Source: Varanus komodoensis
Lineage: Eukaryota > Chordata > Lepidosauria > Squamata > Varanidae
Assembly: GCF_004798865.1 (NCBI RefSeq)
Contig: NW_025336598.1
Coordinates: 15,092,231-15,156,230 of the forward strand
Direction of reading: 5' to 3'
DNA: 64,000 nucleotides
The notes under the pieces were generated by a model. That model worked only from the letters and a program-made list of their open reading frames with translations, was not told the origin of the DNA and made no database searches. This document shows positions 23,193 to 35,165 of this stretch, piece after piece. The position numbers and the translations under genes were made by a program. Position 1 is the stretch's first letter. Each line of letters starts with the position of its first letter.

Positions 23193-25715
23193 TAGAAACA
23201 TACAAACATAGCAAGTCAAAAGGGGCTTCCCAGGCCATCTAGTCTGATCCCCAGCTCCATCGAGCTCCACTCATGTAATACCCAACATGTGGTTGCCCAA
23301 TCTTTCCTTGAACACCCTTGCTGATGCCTCCCCTCACCTCCTGTGGAAGTCCATTCCATATCCCAGAGGTCCTAACCATCAGGAAGTACTTCCTGACATC
23401 CAACCTGAGACCCCCTTCCGTGAACTTTGTCCCATTGGACTGCATCCTTTTCTCCAGCTAAAGGGCAAATGGATCATAATCCTCTGTTGTGTGACACCTG
23501 TTCATATACCTATATGTTGCTATAAGATCCCCTCTGAATCTCCTTCTCTCCAGGCTGAAAAGACCTAGCTCCCTCAATTTCATCTCATATGTCATCCCCC
23601 TCCCCCGCTCAATCTCACTTCCATCCTTGTGACCCTGTGCTGAACTGATTCTATCCTAGCTATGTGTCTCTTATAATGTGGAGCCCAGAACTGGACTCAG
23701 TACTCCAGCTGTGGGCGCATCAGAGTCTTACAGAGCAGTACTAATGCCTCTCTTGATCTGGAAGCCAAGCTTCTGGATATACATCCAAGAGTGGCATTCA
23801 CCTTCTTAACCACCGCTTCACACTGCTTGGTCATGTTTAATGTGCTATGTATCAACAAGTACCCTGAGATCTCTTTCACGAGTGCTGTCCCCCAGGCACT
23901 TGTCCCCCATCCTGTACCGATGGCACCTACTCCTGAGTCCCAAGTGTAAGACCTTGCGCTTATCCACATTTAATGCTATCCTGTTGTCCGCCACCCACTT
24001 CTACTGTTTGTCCAGATCCTTTTGGATCTGGAGAACCTGCTCCCTGGTTGTTGTCACTGCCACCACTTTGGTACCACCTGCAAATTTCATCAGCAGACTC
24101 CTCTAGAGCATTGATAAAGAGCTTGAACAGAATCAGTTTCAGACTCCACTTGTCACTGGCTGCCATCCTGATGATTCCCCACTGAAAGTCATCCTCTGCT
24201 CATGGGCCATCAACCATATCCTAATTCATTCACTGATCTATCCCAAAGCTCATCAGTTTCTCAACCAGGACACAATGCTGCAGCTTATTGAAGGCCCTGC
24301 TGAAATTTGGATAAACCACATACACTGTCCCCTCCATCTAGTCACCTCGAAACCTTGTCATAGAATTCCACAAGGTTCATCTGGCAAGATCTATTTTTGC
24401 AAAAGCCATGTTGTGTGACTACCAAGCTTCCGTTCCTGTCTAGGGTTTCTAGCACTTATTGGAGCTTTTCCATCATCTTTCCCAGAATGGCTGATCTGTA
24501 ATTCCCCTTGTCTCCTCTGCCACCCTTTTTGAAGATTTGGACCACTGATGCTACTCTCCAGTCCTCCGGTACTTCTGATTTCCACAAAGCCTCAAACATT
24601 AAGGCCAACAGATGAGAGAGTACCCCTGTCAATTCCCAAAATATCCTTGGATGTAACCTGTCAGGACCAGATACTTTTGTAACATCCAGGGCACTGAAGA
24701 GCTGTTCAACATCTAGGGGAGTGGCTCCGATCTGTGCCCCCATAACCCCAACCTCATCTGCTGTCCCAGGTAGATCTCCCCCAACCTGCTTTGGGGAGAA
24801 CACAGAAGCAAAACATCTGTGCCTGGTCCCTTACATCAGTTACCAGTTCTCCTCCCTCACTTTTAAATGGCCCCATCACCTGTCTTCCCCTCCTCTTACT
24901 AGTTACATAAGAATAGAAGCCCTTTTTGTTGTTCTTGACATTCTTTGCAGTCTCAGCCCATAATCAGTTTTAGCATTGCGAAGAATCTCTCTGCATCAAG
25001 CCACCTCTTCCTGGTATACCCTTTTGTCCTCTTGGCCCAGTGTCCATTTCCCTTTGGAGGTCCCTTTTCCCTCTTACCACTTCTCTTCTTATCCATGGTG
25101 GTGTCCGCCTATGTCTCCCCACTTTACTAAGCAGTGGGATCATTGCGCCTCTAAGACCTTCATTTTTAGTACCATCCACCCCTCCTGAATTCCCTGCCCT
25201 TCTGGTATCGTCTCTCAGGTGATTTCTCCTAGTCTAGCCTTCCATTGACCAAAGTTGGCCCTCATGAAGGTTCATCTCCTAGTACTTGGCCTACCATTCA
25301 TCCCTGTTCTCAAAGGCTAGGATGGAGTGGTCACTCACATCTGGAGGTCCCCTAAACCACACATCATTCACCAGATCCTCCCTGTTGGTTAAAACCAAGT
25401 CTAGGATGTCCATCCCACCCTTGTCGTCTCCTAGGCCTTAGAGAATAAAAAACTCTCTCTCCATAGCTTCTAGGAAGTGAACCCAACCACCACTGCCACT
25501 GAGTGTGTCTCCCAACTAATATCAGGGAGACTGAACTTTCCCATTATAACTGTGTCCCTCCCATGGTATACCCTTCCCATCAGATCTATCAAAGCATCAT
25601 CCAGTCTCAAGTTGACCTGGTGGGAGATAACATACCCTTACTATCAGCTCCCTGTTCCTGTTTTGTCTGAGCATTGTCCACAGTGAAGAGTCCTGCAGAA
25701 CTATTGCCAAACTTG
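23193..25715 (-). mobile_element. CR1 LINE (subfamily B), long 5'-truncated copy
   Basis: This reversed CR1 begins with its 3' end 'agaaacatacaaacatagca' at 23193. It passes through the conserved 'ccattccatatcccagaggt', 'ctgggcccagaactggac'-type and 'tgtcccccaggcacttg' blocks of the RT-proximal region. RT motifs are visible on the minus strand: 'VSGPDRLHPRIFWELTGV' and 'PEDWRVASVVQIFKKG' (about 24500-24700). Further right are the EN-RT linker (24960-25250) and the C-terminal endonuclease block around 25320-25600 ('SDHSIL'-type and 'DLVLTNRE'-type motifs in reverse). It is about 2.5 kb and lacks ORF1 and the N-terminal endonuclease. It has many frame breaks. It is the same subfamily as the plus-strand copy at 36.54-38.69 kb, with which it shares the 'cttcctagaagctat' region and the 'gattga-acc(a)acaggga'-type linker. 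Confidence 0.9.
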
Positions 25716-26999
25716 GCCAGCCTTCAGTTTGTCTCTGTGTGTTTTCATGCAGAGGTCTTTGATCATTTACAACAGGCCAATTGAAGCCAACTTGAGATAA
25801 ATACTGCACAGCAAATCCTAGAAACCTCCTGACAGATTTGAGACACTTTTATACAAATTGACTGATCAATTGGATCTGGTTTGAAGATTATTTTATAGAG
25901 TACAAATGTACTTAATGGCCAGTGTTATGACCTCCCAAGAGAAAGTACACACTTCTAAATGGAGCTTTGCAAAATGCAGCAACAGATCCCAAAGAAATAT
26001 AAACCAATTTCTCCTTTGCTTTTAATGTCTCCTATGAGGGCCATTCTTCACAAGAGCTCTTCCTTTTTTCTTTGCAGAGGCATTAGATTTTGGGTTAGCT
26101 TGCAGGCTATATTTTATCTGTCTAATATGCACATTAATAGATAGCCCTACATGGGAACAGAGGCAGCATATCAATAAATATAAGAGAAAAAGAAGAAGAT
26201 TGCAAACATTAGTGTGGTGAAAATATCCAGAAGGGAGGTTGTTCATTTCCGAAATGTACTGCGATTATATGGGAACTCCTGTTTACTTTGGAAACAGTGT
26301 ATGCTCACTGGAGAGGTACCTGTCTTGTTGGCTATTCTGGAATGATTAAGTTATCAATAGCTTTAAATGATGTCTACGTATTACCCCTAGTGTCAGCAGT
26401 GGGATGCTTCTCCATACCAGTTGCTGGGAACATGTGTGGAGGGCCCTACCTGTTTGCAGGATGATCACAAGTCGAGGATTGGCCAATGTGTGAACAGAAT
26501 GCTGATTTTCCATGCCATCTACATGGCTTTTCCATGCCAGTTAAAAGTGGGATTGGAGAACTGTCCCCAGCTACAAAACTGGAGCAATTGTCCAACCTTG
26601 TAAGTCTGGATCTGGACAATCATATGGCTAACTAGATGGTGTCCACGGGCATAGGACTGCTGTGTAAATCTTTGCCATGAATTGGCTTTATTAGGAGAAA
26701 ATTGTGAGGGTGGAATGTGGGCTAAGTTGGGCTCTTTGCAAAGACAGCAAAGTGAAACAGATTGTAGGAAGAGAAGCTGGAGAGAAGTTGTCCTCTCCCT
26801 CTTCTGAGGAAAGAGGCTTCAACAAGCAAGTAGGGCATTACCCGAGGCTACATAGACTTGTTGGAATGGCCCAAGAGGGAAAATTTGGCCCATTGTCTGG
26901 AGCTTCCCCATCTCTGCTCTATTTGAAGGGCTGTCAAGTTCATTTCTGATAAAAGGATAAAGAATAAGAATGAAAGGTAGCAGAAGCCTTGAAAACACA
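25716..26999. other. Intergenic DNA, no gene recognised
   Basis: No clear gene. A short 'gaacagaggcagcatatcaa' plus 'taaata' at 26156-26182 could be a small LINE/SINE tail, but it is too short to call. Confidence 0.45.
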
Positions 27000-27085
27000 G
27001 GTCAACAGTTTGCACCTGGATGGGAGACTGATTGGGCATGCATATCACCTTTCCTGCTATTGTAAGCTGCATTATATATGTATTT
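27000..27085 (+). mobile_element. Possible 5S-rRNA-derived SINE remnant
   Basis: 'tgcacctggatgggagactg' at about 27015-27034 matches the 3' half of 5S rRNA (consensus 'agtacttggatgggagaccg'). It is followed by 'attgtaagctgcattatata', a SINE/LINE-type tail. Chimeric 5S-Sauria SINEs are known from lizards. Only the last third of the 5S part is recognisable. Confidence 0.45.
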
Positions 27086-28543
27086 ATCTTATAGTCTGCA
27101 TGTGTTTATCTACTATCTATCTATTATGAAAAAATTCAGGGTCTTTTTCAGATCTGTAGCAGAAGAACACAACTGAAACTGGCTTAGCAACATTTAACAA
27201 ATGCCCTAATTTCTCTGTCTCCATCACCAGCCCAAATTGTTTTGCAGCAATAACTATAGGAAATGGTTTGGTGCCATTAAAGGCTGCTGTTTCCTTCTCA
27301 TGGTATATTTTGTGTATTTCACTGCCTGTGGGACAGGTTCCTGTGGCACCAATAAGACTGTTCATCTTCACAAAGTGATCTGCACAGTGAGAGGCATGAC
27401 TTACCTGAGAGCATACAAAAGTTAATTAATTGTTTGAAATTGTAGATGAAACTGAAGTTTTCTCAACGGGGAATGTTTTTAATTAACTCTGCGTTGCTGT
27501 TCAGGAAAGGAACACTGAGAATGCAAATACTAAATAATGCACATTGAATATGCCATTGAGCTTTCACAATGATGCTTGCTTTCAAGGTGGAATAGCAAAG
27601 TTGTTTCTGTCTTGGATGAGGGAACATATGCAGTGTTCTTTTAAATGGTGCTGGTTATGCCACGTGAGTTGCTTATGATATCATTCCGGGCCAAGTAGGG
27701 CTGAGTGTTTAGGCTGCAGTTGTGTAGAACATGCAATAAAGACAGGGAGTATGACATTGGCTGCAGAATTTACTCTCCTTTTTATGTTTAAATGCATTTT
27801 AGAAAGCATCTAGGTTTTATTGTTCCTAAGGAGATTCAGGAAAATGCATGGACAATGTCTGTGGCAATCTCAGAAGCAGAAAAAATTGCAGAAATATTTT
27901 CCCAATGGTCAGAGTGCTGTGCTTCAGTCCCTTCTCATTACCAGCAGAAACAGAATACAGTATGCAAAATAATAAAAATGCATCATAAATTATGCAAAAT
28001 AAGAAAGAATCATTCATGTTTTCATAACACATACAAATGCATAGTCTAGCTTTACTTATTGGTAAGTCTGTACTGGTGCAGAACTAGTAGTATATAAGTA
28101 AAAATGAATAACTTTATGAGTAAAAGAGTTATTTTAAGATTTATACTAACCTATGAATAGAGGTCTCCTGTTACAATTCATTGTTATTCTCTGGCTTGGT
28201 TCTTTCCCAGAATCCTCTGCACTTGCTTTCTGGTTCAACTTGCTAAATTGCAATTGGCACGCACATAGCATTCTTTACTGGGGGAAATGAGACATGCAGT
28301 TTTTTGTTGAAATCTTTTTTCCTCTACAGGCTACTGATCTTGATGGTATCTTTCAGTGCTTTGCTCAATACACACATGCACTTCTGCACATTGGTAACCT
28401 ATAAGGAAAGAAGACACAGCCTGAAGTCTGCAGTGAACTGAAATCTGCAACAAACTCTTTATGTATAGCAAAGCCCAGAAATAAAGAACAGAGGAATGGA
28501 AACTTAATGTATTCTCCCTTAAAAATGGCAAAGTAGGAAAGAA
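27086..28543. other. Intergenic DNA with a candidate conserved noncoding stretch
   Basis: No gene was found. The stretch 27420-27560 is repeat-free and holds paired 'taattaa' words plus 'atgcaaata', so it is a possible regulatory element. The coding ORFs here are short and motif-free. Confidence 0.4.
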
Positions 28544-28596
28544 AGGAGGGAGGGAGGGAGGGAGGGAGGGAGGATGGACAGACAGACAGACAGACT
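28544..28596. repeat. (GGGA)n-(CAGA)n compound microsatellite
   Basis: About eight GGGA/GGAG units are followed directly by five CAGA units. Confidence 0.93.
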
Positions 28597-30488
28597 GAAC
28601 AGATAATTCAGAACACCTATAGCTGGTGAGAAATTGAGATGGAGAAACATTTCTAAGCATCTCTGTTGGAACTGGAACTCCTTGACATCTAGAGGTCTTT
28701 CCAAAGTACCCAAGAGGCACCTAATTTCCAGGACTCAAACCAAATTATTTCTCTTTGCTGGGAAAAAAAACCTGGCTGTAGTTTACAAAAAAGCCTAGAT
28801 ATCACTTCATTCCTGAATTCTAAAGTCCAAGTTGCTATATGTGCCACATGCTGAACCACATAACTCCTGATGGTCTTCCTGTCAGCAACTATCAGGGATG
28901 GTTGGCCGATATTTGAATCCGTTGAAATTTGTCCACTGTGCAACATTAATTATCTGCCACAGAGGTAAACGGAAGCCAGCCATTAAACAATAATTATACA
29001 TAGGAAGTGTGTCTGTCTGGCCATCTGCCTGTCTGCACCATAGTCCCAAGACTGTGAAATCTAGAGCTCTGACACTTGGCATTCACACTAACAGGAGCTT
29101 AGGGATGTGAACCTCACTCTTAATTATGCTTTCAGCTGTCAGTGCCTGGGAATGACACTTCAGTGAAGTGAACCTCCAGTGCCAATGGCCCCAGTGAAGC
29201 ATCAGAACCAGTCCCTGTTCCTTCTGACATGAGGCCCATTGCCTCGGACCCCAAGTCTTGTCTTCTGAAACCCCAGAAAGTACTAATTCAGAACCCTACG
29301 GAATGGACTTTTCCACTTCTTGGGAGGAGTCGCACAGCATATTGAACCTCCTTCTGCCTGGCAGATGATCAGTTCCAGTGGGAGGTTGCATGCTTCCTTC
29401 TTCCTTCTCTTGCCCACTTCTGTATCTCTCAGTCCTGCTGCAGCATCCCAGGGAAGGAATGTATGTTTGGGAGTGGGGATCCATTTGATTTCCTCAGCTG
29501 GGCTCTCAGGATTCCAGCTCACTTTTCTCCCTTCACTAAGTCAGCCTCAAGCTGAACATCTGCATGGGCATCCACCAGGAAGGAAGTTCAAGCAAGGAAG
29601 TTCTGTTTCCACACAGGTGACTTGTAGGCATGTGTACTTTTGCATGACTTAAAGACTTTTTAAATTTGCATGTATTGCACAAAGAATCTGTTAGTTTTCC
29701 CAAGCATTTGCAGACTTGATCTCAGCTCATTCCCTGGTTAGGACTGAACATGGGAAAGTCCGGAAAGTGCAAGAGAGCCATATTCTGACCTGATTTTCAC
29801 ATCCCTATCCTAGAGGAAAATGCAGGAACACCAAGTTTTGCCACTTCCCCGGGTGCTTCTCCTCAGAGTAAATTGCAAACTGAGTGGATGGTTGGGGCTT
29901 CTAGCACCCTGCAAAGGCCCCAGGGAACCAGCTTGGATGGGGGAAATCCAGTGGAGGGGGGTTATTTGGGAATGGCTGCACTTTTGTCTTATCTACACTT
30001 GGGAAAGTGAAGGCAACCTAGGACCACATAGGCATCTTCACAAACCTCCATCCCATTTTTCTGCAAATGGTGCTTGCCACAAACTATGCCTTTAAAAATA
30101 CTTGAACATAAACATCAGTGGTCTATGAAGTTGTAAGATGGCATGCACATGGTGTCCGTGCATACTTTGACAGATTGGCATGGAGAGGGAGATCTTTTTT
30201 TCCAGAGTGGGTGATCATGGGCATCCTTATGGAGGCACTTCCCAGATGCCCCCAAACAAGATCACGGAAATAGCCATTTATGGCAACTTTTGCTGTCTGA
30301 AATTAGTTCTGCTGCTGCTGCTGATGTCAAGCTGTGGCTACTGCCATGCAGGGGAGTCTTTTGCAGCTACCACCAAGTTGCTTTGGGACTTTGGGGTCCC
30401 TGGGAAGAGTCAGCCACTAGCCCCTTGGCTAGAATATGAAGTATTTCTGCCACTCGCACCAAGAGACTCTCTGGTTTTCTGGCTTAAC
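28597..30488. other. Intergenic DNA, no gene recognised
   Basis: No exon or named repeat was recognised. An open frame at 29320-29652 on the plus strand is matched by minus-strand frames over the same DNA and has no known motif. Confidence 0.5.
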
Positions 30489-30534
30489 CATGGCTTATTT
30501 TATTGTCCAGATCCAGATGACACAATAAGCCATG
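30489..30534. repeat. Inverted repeat, possible MITE fragment
   Basis: Perfect 11-bp arms 'catggcttatt' (30489-30499) and 'aataagccatg' (30524-30534) enclose a 24-nt spacer. A related 'aaccactgtgacttatacaa' word lies at about 30796-30815. Together they suggest an old palindromic element of the 'aaccatggtttatt' type common in squamates, but no ends or duplication can be fixed. Confidence 0.4.
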
Positions 30535-30594
30535 CTGGGCTTATAAAATCCTACAACAAGCCATGTCCCTATGTATATCTGTCTCGTGTGCAGT

Positions 30595-30690
30595 TTCCAT
30601 GCAGTCTCAAGTTCCTGATCCTGCCTAATCTTGGAAGCAAATCAGAGTTGGACCATTTTGAAATCTGGATGGATGACTTAACTGCTGTAA
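30595..30690 (+). mobile_element. 5S-rRNA-derived SINE head
   Basis: Collinear match to vertebrate 5S rRNA from about residue 10 to 95. The blocks seen are 'ccatgcagtctcaagttcct', 'gatcctgcctaatcttggaa', 'gcaaatcagagttggaccat' and 'ctggatggatgac'. In 5S rRNA the corresponding words are 'cccgatctcgtctgatctcg', 'gaagctaagcagggtcgggc' and 'ttggatgggagacc'. The internal promoter boxes are degraded, so it is not a working 5S gene. It is either a 5S pseudogene or the head of a 5S-derived SINE such as 5S-Sauria. No clear SINE tail follows. Confidence 0.65.
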
Positions 30691-33600
30691 AAAACAAGAA
30701 CAGCAATCATATCTCTTTGGTGTGGTTTATAAGCTATTTGAGGGCAGTTTATACATCTTCCCATGGGAAGAGTGATGGGTTCAGATGATGCGTGAAACCA
30801 CTGTGACTTATACAACAAGATTTAATGTGTCGTGTGAACTACCTCTGGGGGCCAGTCCTCAGCTCTGCCCTTCTCCAGTGCCTACAGGAGATGCCTTTTA
30901 ACAGTCAGATGCAGCAGCTGAAGGGATGGAGTTTCCAGAGGGACTCATTCAACCTGACTTTTAAAGCTTGTGGGCTGCTTCAAGACACAGCTTGAGTAAT
31001 CTGTTAGCTTTCTCATTGCAGAATTGTAGGTTATGGTCTTGAAAGCTAGGCTGAGTCACCACACTGAGCTTCTGAGCCTGCACAGTTGCCCAGAACAGAT
31101 GGTGGATTTCCTGTTGGAGCATGATGGTGGTGACTGAAAGGCCAAACTTGGAGATGCCTTGTCATCCTATGTAGTACATGAGGAAAGCTGGAAGGGATCT
31201 TCCCTTGTTCTCTGGCCCCGCAGATTTTGCTAGATGAGATTCACAGCCCATTTGGAGAGGGTGCTTTGGAGTGGGAGGGAAGAAAGCTGGAAGATGCTTG
31301 GGATAACTTGTATCCTGGCTTGCTCCTCCAGGCCCACCAGAATGCCCCTTTTCTTTCTTCTCTGAGGTCAGTTTTCTGACCACGGAGAGCAGCTGATATG
31401 ATTCTTTTAGCAGTGGTTATGAGAGACTGTGGGAGGAAGGTTCAATCTTTCACTTCCTGTTTTTGACCTTGGAATCCAGAAAATCCTACAGTCCATGTGG
31501 TGCTGACCCAGGAATCATAAGATCGCTGTCTTAATTCATTTTCACATTTATGTTTCTGTTAGGTTGAGACCTGCAGTAAAAACTTTAGTCAGTGGAGGCA
31601 GACTTCTAACCAGTCTGTGTGTTTGCAGTTGTCACAGTTTGACGCACATCTTCATAGTGATGCACTCTGCCCTTCAGGGGAATGGTATGTAACAGAGCTG
31701 TGGGAAGTATGTTACTGGTTTCAGCAGGCCTGGCTTGATTTAAGCAGGACATGCACAATGTATCCAACTCTGATAGCAGTGTGCGTTGACTTGAAGTCAT
31801 TGCTATATTAAACTCAGGACCATTCCAACCATGCTTGCCTGTTGGGCTTGCCTGTTCTCCAGTAGGCAATAAACCAGGAATGTGAAGATCAGTCAGGAAT
31901 CTGTCTCTCCTGTGCTCACTGGACTTCTTTCCATGCTTCCCTGGACAGGAAGTAAGTCTAGCTGAGCCTAGAGGCTTCTTTAAGCAAAGTACACAATTCT
32001 TGGCACAAAAAGCACAGAACTCTTTGTGCAAAGTATTCAAGTACATGACGCTGCACAATGTACAGAAAGTATGCAAAGCTGGCAAGTAACATGTGAGGAA
32101 GCAGAACCCTGCCTTCTGCCAGATACCCACATGAATATTTGGCATAAAGAGGACTTAGAATAGAGAGAAATTAGGCTGGAGTCCAAGGAGCCAAGCTGAG
32201 GAAATCTGACAAATTTCCATGGCCAAACTGGATTCCTCACACATTTTTATGGTAAATTTAAGGGCTAAATCCTACAGATGGGTCAAAATTTGCCCTCTTT
32301 TTCTGGGAAATGAAGAGTCTAGGCTGGAGAGGATGGGGGTTTCTCCCTGTTTCTCAGATTGAAGGTTTGTTTGTTTGCTTTTTGCATTGCTCAAATTCTA
32401 AAAGTATTTGTATACATCTTTAAATGGTGCCTGTGCATAATACAACTGCTGTTGGATTCTCAGTCTGATGATGGCCCAGTTGTACTCCCAAGGCTTTTTG
32501 ATGGGAATTGAATGAAAGTCTATACATTACTGTGGAGAGCGAGGAAAAAGCACTCATGCTATTCCCTTACAACTAGTAGTATTTGATCATGTTTATGGAG
32601 CCTAGTGTACCAGAATGTCATAGGGAATTATACTAATCTATCCTTGAAATAACAAAGATGTTTACCACCTTTTCCAGATTGTTCTCTCACTCTCACTGAG
32701 CCAAAGGTCTCATACTGGTAATATTTCTGAAGTAATAAAAAAGGCGGTCTTGCAAGGAACTGAATGTGTTTTGCTTGCTTTTTTAGTTTTGTCCATAGAT
32801 AAATCAGAAGACAGTGTAACACCAAGGACTTAATGTTCTCTGATGGGATTAAGAGAACATTATAAAGTAGAATCATCAGAAGAAGAATCTTGCTCAGTAA
32901 GAATTTGGAGCCAAAGCAGTATATCTTCTTTACTGGTTAGGATTAGTTCCATAAAAGAATAGCATGCCCAATTTTGTGTAATATAACATAGAAGGATTGG
33001 TGAGAGCTTAAAAAAATGTCAAGATTTTACAGGAGTGACAAGGAATCCAGATCTGAATCCAGTCCAGATCCAGCAGTACCATGACATTGAGTTCAGAATT
33101 GTAATTGTCCCAGACCATTGGAAGAAGTCACTTTCTTCCAACTTGGACTGGACAGAAATACTGCTTTGGAATGAACTAGTTGGTGGAAGGAATGGATGGT
33201 CAAGAGATGAACACAGCCTTGCTGCATACTATACTTTCTACTTCTCATGTGGTCAGCTGGGTTTTAGCACAAGAGGTGGTTGTGGAATATATTGTACTAT
33301 TGTGAAATATATTGTACTAGTCCAAATTGCTGTAGATAAGTAGAAGGGTTCTGGAGAACTTGAAATGGTGCATGCTATTTTGTGATACTTCATTGGTCTA
33401 GTAAAAATATTGTCCAGACCTGGATTTTGGGTAAAGACAGATAACAGGCTCACACAACTGGTGACCCCCTAAACAATTCTTTCTACCCACACCCTGCTTA
33501 TGCATGGGACTTCAGCTCTGAACAGCCTTAGTCACTGGATGCTGGAAGTCACCTGAAACTGGAGATATTGACTAAAACATCTGAAAGTTAGAGAAGGCTT

Positions 33601-34929
33601 TCCTGAATTGAGTGTAACCCACCAGTCAAGCATCTCTGTGCCTGCCAGCTTTTTATTATGTTCATTGCCAGACAGGTGACAGAAATAAGAGATTTATTCT
33701 CATACACACATACATGGTAACTTACCATTTATAGTTTACCCAGCTTGGTGAGTCAGAGATTATACAGGTCTCTGCAGACAAATTGGAGAAGTGCATTGTG
33801 CTCCAGCAAGACGGCGACAACCTTGAGGTTGAGTCAGTTGCCTAAGGCAGTGGGCTTATTGTTTTGTTGTGTTTCATTAGGGTATGACAAATCATCCATG
33901 TTTATTTTGCTTGGTTTGGGCTGGGTAAGTGGTTCCCTTTGGGTTTTCCACATCAAGTCAAAAACATCACATTGAGCTTGAAGTAAAATGGATTGGGATT
34001 TCAGATCACTGTACTTGACCTTCCTTGTCTATCTCTCATTTCACTTTGCCCTCATCTCTGCCACATAGGGAACTCAGCTCAGGTAGCTGCATGCTTGCAA
34101 CCCATATTTGTTTTCTTGTTTAAAACATTTCTCCATCCTCTTTAGTGCCCAAAGCAAGGTTAAAAAAAAAACCCCTCACCTTGACAGTAGTGGAATTGGA
34201 TTTCTGCACTAGATTATCAAAAAAGTTCAGGTTTCCATTAGTCCTGTGCTGAAATCTGTCCTCTAACTTTCCAGATGTTTTCTCTTCTTGCAAAAGAGGC
34301 TTCTGATTTTCTGCCTCATTTTCAGGGTACCTTAGAATTTATTCTAGATTTATTTTGAGGAAATTTTTGTGGTTTGCATATCACGGAGAGATGGCCAAGC
34401 GTTCGTCTGTATGTGTTTTCCTCTGTCTCATATTGTACATCCCACTATCAGCCTGCAGCCTTCCTGACTAACCACATGTCTAACCTGAAGCAGTTCTCTG
34501 GGATGTGTTGCCCAGAATGTCTTTTCATTGGCTTATTTTAAACCCTGGAAGTTATGAAGGGTGCATGCTACCAGGAAGATGATTCTATAATGAAAAACCT
34601 GGAGCTAATCCACCAGTCTGCAAAGTATAGTTGGAGTGGCTTTTCCTCATCCTTAGAAAAGGCTCACATTCAGGTCTGTTCAGTGGGAGTTGTACAGGTT
34701 AGGAGAATCTAAATAACTGGGGGAAATTGTCCAGGGAAGTGAACTGTAGTTGGTTTAAGACAGAACTGATGGATTACCATCTGGGAATGGCCAATATGAT
34801 AATACGATACCAGGGCTTCATCAGGTGCCCTGGTTTGTAATCCATTTCTGAAGTGTTGGTGCTGACAGCTTCCAATATATACCTGCTTGAACCTATAGCA
34901 GTTTTTTTGCAGGACCTACTGCAGTTACC
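30691..34929. other. Intergenic DNA, no gene recognised
   Basis: More than 4 kb without a supported gene. A 179-codon minus-strand frame (31606-32145) is cysteine-rich at its start but matches no family I know. A direct repeat 'aatatattgtacta' occurs twice near 33286 and 33307. Confidence 0.45.
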
Positions 34930-35165
34930 TCCACTGAAGGAAGCTAGGTGGGAATGGAATAGCCTCCCCAAAGAGGTTCACCTGGGACCTATTTTATTAT
35001 TTTGCAGTGGCAGGAAGAACTTTAATTTCTACATAGTCATTTTAGTGTCCAAATCTGAGACTTTTATGCCTATGTTATTGATTCCTGTGCTGTTTGTTAT
35101 TTTATATTTTTTCATTGTTTGCATGGCATCTTGGTCCTTTATTTGTCTGTAATCCATCAGAGAAT
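34930..35165 (+). mobile_element. L2-like LINE 3' end remnant
   Basis: The plus-strand frame reads 'WNSLPKEVHLGPILLF', which is clearly related to 'LWNALPREVHLAPSLFVF' of the 20.2 kb copy, and then 'NFNFYIVIL' where that copy has 'TFLFKHHFN'. It is followed by a T-rich 3' UTR and 'gcatggcatcttgg'. The copy is 5'-truncated and lacks the 'gccgcc' tail. Confidence 0.62.

Noticed and set aside
30180-30788. 202-codon plus-strand open frame, the longest outside known elements apart from CR1
   Set aside because: It runs through an inverted repeat and the 5S-like segment, has no known motif, and its apparent hydrophobic stretch comes from a CTG run. Treated as a chance frame.
31688-32091. Possible solo LTR with TGTAAC...GTAACA ends, overlapping a 179-codon minus-strand frame
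   Set aside because: The 5 bases on either side (tggta and tgtga) do not match, and no clear polyA or promoter layout supports it. Could be real but old.
33035-33100. 'RNPDLNPVQIQQ' in a plus-strand frame, reminiscent of the Tc1 'SPDLNPIE' block
   Set aside because: No other Tc1 block is found on either side in the expected order; the match is probably chance.
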